Source: Polymorphobacter_B sp038225475 | GTDB lineage: Bacteria; Pseudomonadota; Alphaproteobacteria; Sphingomonadales; Sphingomonadaceae | Direction: 5' to 3' | Length of the DNA: 64,000 bases | Assembly (NCBI GenBank): GCA_038225475.1 | Contig: JBBRRA010000006.1 | Coordinates: 62,001 to 126,000, forward strand | Shown: positions 60,600 to 64,000 of the stretch, piece by piece | Layout of the letters: each line of letters starts with the position of its first letter | Position numbering within the stretch: position 1 is the stretch's first letter | Notes under the pieces: generated by a model | What the model was told of the DNA's origin: nothing | Database searches by the model: none | The model's input: the letters and a program-made list of their open reading frames with translations, nothing else | Made by a program: the position numbers and the translations under genes

Positions 60600-61535
60600 T
60601 CATGCAGTTTGCCCTAACGCGACCGCGCCCGGTAGCGCAGCGTCGTCGCCGTGACCAGCCTTGTCGCGATGGACCACCGATGCCGGCCAGCCCGCCGCCG
60701 CCAGCCGCTCCGCCATCATCCGCGCGACATAGACCGACCGGTGCCGCCCGCCGGTGCAGCCGAACGCAATCGTCAAATACGCCTTGCCCTCGCGACCATA
60801 GCCGGGAAGCAGCGTCAACAGCAGGTCGGCGATACGGTCGAACGCCGGGGCGAATGCCGGGTCGGCGGCAACATGAGCCCCGACGGCGGCATCTTCGCCG
60901 GTCAGCGCGCGCAGTTCGGGAACCCAGTGCGGGTTGGCAAGGAAGCGCATGTCGAACACCAGGTCGGCGTCGCGCGGCAACCCGCGGGCAAAACCGAACG
61001 ACATGATCGTTACGGTCAGCGCATGATTGTCGGGGCGGCCGAAGCGGTCGCCGAGCGCGCGGCGCAGGTCGGGCACGGCATAGTCGGTGGTATCGATGAC
61101 GATATCGGCCCAGCGCCGCAGCGGGCTCAGGATCTCGCGTTCGCGCGCAATGCCGTCGGCGGCGGGACGGTCGAGCGCCATCGGATGGCGGCGGCGTGTT
61201 TCGGAAAACCGCCGCGTCAGCTCGCCGCCGCTGCAATCGAGAAACAGCAGCCGGATGTCATAGCCCAGCCCCTGCAGCTCGCGCTGACGCGCAATGATCG
61301 CCTCAGCGTCGAAGCCGCGCGTTCGCGAATCGATGCCGATCGCCAACGGCCGCGCGGTATCGGCTTCGGTGGGTGTCGCCGGCGTCGCGAGCAGCCGTCC
61401 GAACAGCCCGAGCGGCAGATTGTCGACCGCCTCGAACCCGAGGTCCTCAAGCACTTTGAGCGCAGTCGTGCGCCCGGCTCCCGACATGCCGGTGACGAGC
61501 AGAATCGGCGGCGGAGCGGGGCGGGCGGCGGTCAC
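60600..61535 (-). CDS. rapZ: RNase adapter / ATPase RapZ
   Basis: 311 residues. The P-loop region VTGMSGAGRTTALKVLEDLGFEAVDNLPL has Arg in place of the usual Walker Lys, a variant I recall from alphaproteobacterial members. LLFLDCSGGELTRRFSETRRRHP, TIMSFGFARGLPRDADLVFDMRFLANPHW and AFGCTGGRHRSVYVARMMAERL complete the family. In E. coli RapZ senses glucosamine-6-phosphate and guides RNase E; here the operon with HPr and HprK suggests PTS-linked signalling. GTG start overlapping hprK. Confidence 0.93.
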   Translation of the reverse strand: MTAARPAPPPILLVTGMSGAGRTTALKVLEDLGFEAVDNLPLGLFGRLLATPATPTEADTARPLAIGIDSRTRGFDAEAIIARQRELQGLGYDIRLLFLDCSGGELTRRFSETRRRHPMALDRPAADGIAREREILSPLRRWADIVIDTTDYAVPDLRRALGDRFGRPDNHALTVTIMSFGFARGLPRDADLVFDMRFLANPHWVPELRALTGEDAAVGAHVAADPAFAPAFDRIADLLLTLLPGYGREGKAYLTIAFGCTGGRHRSVYVARMMAERLAAAGWPASVVHRDKAGHGDDAALPGAVALGQTA

Positions 61536-61951
61536 GAGCGCGCTTCTACCGCAGCCACGACAAGCCGCAAAGCGCGTTCGAGCTTAAGCGGTGCCGACGG
61601 CTCCAACGCTGTCAGCGCGACCACCGGCACGGTGCGCCCGAGTAGCACCCGGGTCATCGGTTCGGGCAGCCGTTCGGGCACCGCGTCAAGGTCGGCGATC
61701 AGCGCCACCGCGATCCCTGCGGCCCATGGCAGCCGGATGATTCCGACGCCGCGCACCTCGATCAGCCCGGCGAGCGTCGGCGGCGGCGAGGCGTGCAATT
61801 GGGTATCCAGCAGCACCTGATCGTCGGCGATCAGCACCGCGCCGCGGTCGATCAGGCGCAGCGCAAGGTCGGACTTGCCGCGCCCGCTCGCGCCGGTCAG
61901 CAGCACGGCATGCGCGCCGATCGCGACCGCGGTGGCATGGACCGGCGTCAT
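61532..61951 (-). CDS. hprK: short HPr kinase/phosphorylase
   Basis: 139 residues, the short alphaproteobacterial form that holds only the C-terminal kinase domain. Walker A is LLTGASGRGKSDLALRLIDRG, then VLIADDQVLL, and IEVRGVGIIRLPW is the HprK signature. It phosphorylates HPr on its serine, and that serine is present in the HPr encoded downstream. Coupled by overlaps to chvG (ATGA) and rapZ (GTGA). Confidence 0.92.
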   Translation of the reverse strand: MTPVHATAVAIGAHAVLLTGASGRGKSDLALRLIDRGAVLIADDQVLLDTQLHASPPPTLAGLIEVRGVGIIRLPWAAGIAVALIADLDAVPERLPEPMTRVLLGRTVPVVALTALEPSAPLKLERALRLVVAAVEARS

Positions 61952-63489
61952 GCAGCCGGCAGGCTGACGATGAAGCGCGCGCCGGCAATGCGGCCCTGCA
62001 CCTCGCGGTTGAGCGCCTTGATCGTGCCGTCATGCGCCTCGACGATGGTGCGCGCGATCGCCAGCCCCAGCCCCGAATGGCGGCCAAACGCCTCGCTCGG
62101 CGGGCGCTCGGAATAAAAGCGGCGGAAGATGTCGTCGCGGTTTTCGGGCGGGATGCCCGGCCCGTCATCGTCGACACGCAGCAGCACGCGGTCGCTCGAG
62201 CCGAGTACGACGACGACAACGACCCCCTTGTCGGGCGAAAACGAGACGGCGTTGTCGATCAGGTTGCGCGCCACCTGCGCCAGCCGCGCCGCCTCGCCGA
62301 GCACCATGACGCTGCCGGGCTCGGGCCGCGAAAACGCCAATTCAACGCCGCGCGGCAGTCCGGCCCGGTCATAGCCCGCCACCAGCGTGGCGGTCAGCGC
62401 GCCGAGGTCGAGCCGCTCGAAACGGCTGCGCGACAGCTCGGCGTCGAGGCGGCTGGCGTCGGCGATGTCGGTAATCAGCCGGTCGATGCGCGCGACATCG
62501 GTTCGCACCACCTCGAGCAGCTGCGCCTGCAACGCGGGATCGGTGACGCGTTCGAGCGTTTCGACCGCGCTGCCAAGGCTGGCGAGTGGGTTTTTGAGTT
62601 CGTGCGCGACATCGGCGGCGAACGCCTCGGTCGCATCGGTGCGGTCGCGCAGCACCGTGGTCATGTCCGATAGCGCGCGCGCCAGCTGGCCGATCTCGTC
62701 GCGGCGCTGGTTGAAGCGCGGCACTGTCACCTCGCGGGCGCGGCCCAGCCGGACGCGCTGCGCCGCGATCGCCAGCAGCCGCAGCGGACGGACGATGGTG
62801 CTCGCCAGAAACGTCGAGATCAGCAGGCTGATCGCCAGCACGCCGAGAAAGACGACAAACAGAGTCGCGCGCTCGCGGCGGACGACGTCGGTGATATCGC
62901 GGGTATCGCGCGTCAGCTGCAACGCGGCACGCGGCATTGCTGCGCCCGGCAACGGCGCGGCGCTGCTGATGATGACGATGCGGTCGGCTGAAAATCGCAG
63001 CGTGTCGGCGGGCTTTGCGGTCGCGGCGGCGCGCGCCACCTCGTCCCATGCCGCGCGGCTGTCGCGCCGCGGCTCGATATAGTCGGCGAGCGCCGGGAAC
63101 GATCCGGCGGCTTCGATGGCGCGGTCGAGGAAGCGCGCGACGTCGCGGCGGAACGGATCGTCGGCGGGATCGCGCAGCTCGAACGTGGGCCCGGTGGTGC
63201 GCCAGCTATCGGCCAGCAGCGCACCGTCGCCGCCATAGACCCGCAGGCGGCTGTTGCCAATCGCACCATAACGCGCGGTCGACGCTGCAATGTGCGACGG
63301 ATCGGTACCAAGGAACGCCGCCAGCAGCCCCGCCTGCTGCCGCAGCTCGGCGCGGCGCTGGTCGATCAGCCGCTCGCGGAACGAGTCGAGATACAAGATG
63401 CTGCCCGCCAGCATCAGGATGGCGAAGACGTTGACCGCGAGGATGCGCGGCGCAAGGCTGAAGCGGCCGTCCCAGTTCGGGCTGCTCAC
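61948..63489 (-). CDS. chvG: sensor histidine kinase ChvG
   Basis: 513 residues. Two membrane segments (ILAVNVFAILMLAGSILYL; FVVFLGVLAISLLISTFLAS) flank a ~200-residue periplasmic sensor. A HAMP domain (STIVRPLRLLAIAAQRVRLG) follows, then the H-box DVAHELKNPLASLGSAVETL and the ATPase with NLIDNAVSFSP, DDGPGIPP and HSGLGLAIARTI. This ChvG/ExoS family senses acid or envelope stress. GTG start overlaps the chvI stop (GTGA), giving the order chvI-chvG-hprK-rapZ-EIIA-HPr. Confidence 0.94.
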   Translation of the reverse strand: MSSPNWDGRFSLAPRILAVNVFAILMLAGSILYLDSFRERLIDQRRAELRQQAGLLAAFLGTDPSHIAASTARYGAIGNSRLRVYGGDGALLADSWRTTGPTFELRDPADDPFRRDVARFLDRAIEAAGSFPALADYIEPRRDSRAAWDEVARAAATAKPADTLRFSADRIVIISSAAPLPGAAMPRAALQLTRDTRDITDVVRRERATLFVVFLGVLAISLLISTFLASTIVRPLRLLAIAAQRVRLGRAREVTVPRFNQRRDEIGQLARALSDMTTVLRDRTDATEAFAADVAHELKNPLASLGSAVETLERVTDPALQAQLLEVVRTDVARIDRLITDIADASRLDAELSRSRFERLDLGALTATLVAGYDRAGLPRGVELAFSRPEPGSVMVLGEAARLAQVARNLIDNAVSFSPDKGVVVVVVLGSSDRVLLRVDDDGPGIPPENRDDIFRRFYSERPPSEAFGRHSGLGLAIARTIVEAHDGTIKALNREVQGRIAGARFIVSLPAA

Positions 63490-64000
63490 TCCTCGTTGAA
63501 CCGGTAGCCGACGCCGTACAGCGTCTCGATCGCCTTGAACTGGTTGTCGACGGCGCGGAATTTCTTGCGCAGCCGCTTGATATGGCTGTCGATGGTGCGG
63601 TCATCGACATAAACGTCGTCCTGATAGGCCGCGTCCATCAGCTGGTCGCGCGATTTGACGAACCCCGGGCGGGTCGCCAGCGCCTCGAGGATCAGGAATT
63701 CGGTGACCGTCAGCGCGACGTCGCCCGCCGCACTTTCGTCGCCCCAGCGGACGCGGTGGCGCGCCGGGTCCATGCTCAGCCGCCCGCGCACGATCGTCGG
63801 GCCGGGCGCTGCCTCGCAGTCCGCCATCGGCAGACCTTCGCGGTGCGCGGCGCGGCGCAGCACGGCGCGGATGCGTTCGATCAGCAGCCGCTGGCTAAAC
63901 GGTTTGCCGATATAATCGTCGGCCCCCATCGCGAGGCCGAGCGCTTCGTCGATTTCGGTATCCTTCGACGTCAGGAAGATCACCGGCACTGCCGATTTCT
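63486..64000 (-). CDS. chvI: response regulator ChvI (5' end beyond window)
   Basis: 171 residues are visible, lacking the first half of the receiver domain. PVIFLTSKDTEIDEALGLAMGADDYIGKPFSQRLLIERIRAVLRR is the receiver end with its Thr and Lys switch residues. An OmpR-type winged helix follows (ALTVTEFLILEALATRPGFVKSRDQLMDAAY, DDRTIDSHIKRLRKKFR, IETLYGVGYRFNEE). The LTSKDTEIDEALGL pattern is typical of ChvI. The frame stays open to base 64000, so the start lies outside. Confidence 0.94.
   Translation of the reverse strand, partial: KSAVPVIFLTSKDTEIDEALGLAMGADDYIGKPFSQRLLIERIRAVLRRAAHREGLPMADCEAAPGPTIVRGRLSMDPARHRVRWGDESAAGDVALTVTEFLILEALATRPGFVKSRDQLMDAAYQDDVYVDDRTIDSHIKRLRKKFRAVDNQFKAIETLYGVGYRFNEE

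Noticed and set aside
1..64000. CRISPR arrays, transposons, rRNA genes, riboswitches
   Set aside because: No regularly spaced repeats, transposase motifs, rRNA sequence or recognisable riboswitch aptamers were seen by eye; weak riboswitches could be missed without a covariance search.

Overview
The window is a contiguous stretch of GC-rich bacterial chromosome, gene-dense, with almost every gap between genes under 250 bases. Gene content and order point to an alphaproteobacterium of the order Sphingomonadales. The pointers are large TonB-dependent receptors with S9 peptidases, the ChvG/ChvI - HprK - RapZ - EIIA - HPr block, a RegB/RegA pair with a SenC-type protein nearby, the DUF3576, DUF1491 and DUF6489-type small proteins, and the hemE / PPDK-regulator junction that carries the replication origin in Caulobacter-type genomes. 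The genus cannot be fixed from this alone.

Layout. 1-10 kb: housekeeping genes (CsaA, two acetyltransferases, exonuclease III, RibA with an L,D-transpeptidase, YggS, a beta-barrel protein) and the coupled run DUF3576 - leuS - lptE - holA. 10-23 kb: an origin-flanking block mostly on the minus strand: parB, parA, rsmG, mnmG, mnmE, a DUF6489-like gene, terC, an M20 peptidase, rho, hemJ, hemE, with two perfect parS palindromes at 12.5 and 14.4 kb. 22.8-23.2 kb: a candidate chromosomal origin, a 374-base gap with DnaA-box-like repeats, GANTC sites and an AT-rich stretch. 23-29.5 kb: the mirror-image plus-strand block: PPDK regulator, maf, aroE, coaE, dnaQ, hpf, ptsN, DUF1491, sleB, mmcB. Genes on both sides therefore run mainly away from the origin.

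29.5-41 kb: a RegA/RegB redox-type two-component system, an ankyrin protein, a SCO1/SenC protein, YcgN, XerC, a transaldolase-type aldolase, priA, hisD-hisG, a second maf with a short RNase E/G and YacG, and tRNA-Phe. 41-46 kb: a more accessory region with an MBOAT O-acyltransferase and an SGNH-like partner, an amidase and a LuxR-type regulator. 46-58 kb: an apparent peptide uptake and breakdown island made of two TonB-dependent receptors, two S9 peptidases and an alpha/beta hydrolase. 58-60 kb: an alcohol dehydrogenase and a DUF1772 membrane protein. 60-64 kb: the regulatory PTS (HPr, EIIA, RapZ, HprK) in one overlapping operon with the ChvG/ChvI envelope-stress system; chvI runs off the right edge.

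Many neighbours overlap by exactly ATGA or GTGA, so translational coupling is the rule here. The points most worth following are the origin with its parS sites, one of which lies inside rsmG codons; a RegB homologue in which the redox cysteine position is serine; and the LuxR/TonB-receptor/peptidase island, where a shared CAAAGTYG motif and hairpins precede the receptor genes.
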